DNA from: DATJPW01 sp035506215
GTDB lineage: Bacteria > Desulfobacterota > Desulfomonilia > Desulfomonilales > Desulfomonilaceae
DNA: 15,554 bases
Assembly: GCA_035506215.1 (NCBI GenBank)
Contig: DATJPW010000131.1
Span: 1-15,554 of the forward strand
Direction: 5' to 3'
The translations under genes were made by a program, and so were the position numbers. The notes beneath the pieces were generated by a model. That model was not told where the DNA came from. It was given only the letters and a program-made list of their open reading frames with translations, and made no database searches. Below are positions 14,660 through 15,554 of this stretch, one piece after another. Within the stretch, counting starts at the first letter, position 1; every line of letters starts with the position of its first letter.

Positions 14660-15409
14660 ATGATCCAGTTGAAAAATGTTTCTAAGGGCTACGGCAACGT
14701 AAGGGCTTTGCAGGGAATTGATCTGATCATCCCTGAGGGCATGACAACAGTGGTGATCGGCCCAAGTGGTTGCGGAAAATCTACCTTGCTTCGTCTGATC
14801 ATCGGACTCGCGTATCCGGATACCGGCTCGGTGTATTTCAAGGATACTCAGGTGTTGCCCGATGTCGTTCTCTCGCTTCGCCGAAGAATGGGTTACGTGA
14901 TACAAGAGGGCGGCCTTCTGCCTCATCTCACGGCACGCGACAATGCGGCACTTATGGCTCGTTATATCGGCTGGAGCGAAGATCGGGTCCAAAAGCGAGT
15001 CGATGAACTCTGTGATCTCACGCAATTCCCACACGATGGCCTGGGCCGCTTCCCAGCTCAACTCTCAGGGGGGCAGCGCCAAAGAGTGAGTCTTATGAGG
15101 GCCTTGATGCTTGATCCCGACGTGCTGCTCATGGATGAGCCTCTTGGGTCGCTTGATCCGATGATTCGTTCAGGCTTGCAGAAGGACTTGAAAGAAGTTT
15201 TCCGGAGACTGAAAGCAACGGTCGTTCTGGTTACCCACGATATGGGCGAGGCTATTTTTCTCGGCGACATGATCGTCTTGCTCAAGGACGGAGAGATCCT
15301 GCAAAAGGGCACGCTCAACGATCTTGTCCAATCGCCTGTCGATCCTTTCGTCACTCGGTTTATCAACGCGCAACGTGGCGCTTTTGACGCTGAAAAGCAA
15401 AATACATGA
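14660..15409 (+). CDS. ABC transporter ATPase, osmoprotectant (OpuC/YehX-like) type
   Basis: The 249-residue product is the ATP-hydrolysing subunit of an ABC importer at the inner face of the membrane. Seen in order are Walker A GPSGCGKST (residues 34-42), the Q-loop in VIQEGGLLPHLT, the signature LSGGQRQRV, Walker B VLLMDEPLGSLD and the switch histidine in LVTHDM. The LLPHLTARDN stretch and the sequence of the following gene point to the glycine betaine/choline/carnitine (OpuC/YehX) group, which imports compatible solutes under osmotic stress. It ends near residue 249 without the CBS domains present in OpuA and OpuCA, which sense ionic strength in some members. The upstream ribosome-binding site is weak (GTAGAG). 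Its stop overlaps the start of the next gene (ATGA), so the two are an operon. Methionine or amino-acid substrates cannot be excluded from the ATPase alone. Confidence 0.9.
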   Translation: MIQLKNVSKGYGNVRALQGIDLIIPEGMTTVVIGPSGCGKSTLLRLIIGLAYPDTGSVYFKDTQVLPDVVLSLRRRMGYVIQEGGLLPHLTARDNAALMARYIGWSEDRVQKRVDELCDLTQFPHDGLGRFPAQLSGGQRQRVSLMRALMLDPDVLLMDEPLGSLDPMIRSGLQKDLKEVFRRLKATVVLVTHDMGEAIFLGDMIVLLKDGEILQKGTLNDLVQSPVDPFVTRFINAQRGAFDAEKQNT

Positions 15410-15554
15410 TGAAAACCGCACGCGCGATTGTTCTTGGGACATTGTTCGTCGTTCTGGTCCCTTTCCTACTGTTTTCAGCCGAAGTGACGGCCCCTGAGGT
15501 CAAAATAGGGTCAAAAGCATTTACCGAGTCCGTAATATTGGGAGATATCGTGTC
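15406..15554 (+). CDS. Osmoprotectant ABC transporter substrate-binding protein, partial at window edge
   Basis: Only the first roughly 49 codons are in the window and the reading frame is open at the edge. The start is ATG 15406 (four-base overlap with the ATPase stop) or ATG 15409. The N-terminus has a basic start and a hydrophobic stretch (MKTARAIVLGTLFVVLVPFL), a signal peptide or membrane anchor. It is followed by the motif KIGSKAFTESVILGDI, which closely matches the opening of OpuAC/OpuCC/YehZ-type binding proteins for glycine betaine and related solutes. No Cys lipobox is seen in this part. In some bacteria this domain is fused to the permease; the window is too short to tell. The overlap with the ATPase gene implies one transcript. 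Confidence 0.85.
   Translation, partial: MMKTARAIVLGTLFVVLVPFLLFSAEVTAPEVKIGSKAFTESVILGDIV

Overview
The window looks like the chromosome of a mid-to-high-GC Gram-negative bacterium. The gene set (a periplasmic alpha-2-macroglobulin with penicillin-binding protein 1C, 5-oxoprolinase genes, and an osmolyte-type ABC importer) and the flavour of the hypothetical proteins suggest a deltaproteobacterium / Desulfobacterota, perhaps a Desulfomonile- or Syntrophobacter-like lineage. That placement is inference from protein resemblance; no rRNA or tRNA is present to confirm it.

Layout. (1) 84-2508 (+): a tight three-gene operon pxpA-pxpB-pxpC, each junction overlapping by one base, encoding ATP-dependent 5-oxoprolinase. 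(2) 2549-3083 (+): a RelB/RelE-like toxin-antitoxin pair with its own near-consensus promoter, overlaid by three tandem 8-bp repeats that look like the antitoxin's operator. (3) 3167-3856 (-): a protein with two tandem helix-turn-helix-like repeats followed by a degenerate PilZ-like domain. (4) 4081-4919 (+): a small TIGR04076-like protein that appears to start at TTG, then a four-helix membrane protein of unknown function. (5) 5181-10580 (+): a 1799-residue alpha-2-macroglobulin with an intact thioester motif. It converges on (6) pbpC at 10863-13196 (-), a bifunctional glycosyltransferase/transpeptidase. Between their ends lie two long hairpin-forming inverted repeats. (7) 13377-14243 (+): a second protein with two copies of the same HTH-like repeat, here joined to two C-terminal membrane helices. 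(8) 14244-14659: a gene-free stretch with several hairpins, including a compact REP-like element. (9) 14660 to the end (+): an ABC ATPase and the start of an osmoprotectant-type substrate-binding protein, cut by the window edge.

How the genes work together. PxpABC recycles 5-oxoproline to glutamate. Alpha-2-macroglobulin and PbpC form the well-known bacterial pair in which one is thought to trap attacking proteases and the other to repair the peptidoglycan breached at the same time; here they are tail to tail rather than in one operon. The ABC genes at the right edge probably import a quaternary-amine osmolyte.

The least explained material is the repeat family shared by the two proteins that flank the macroglobulin/PbpC block (four copies, two architectures), the structured DNA between the two convergent genes, and the hairpin cluster before the ABC operon. 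No CRISPR array, transposase or phage gene was seen.
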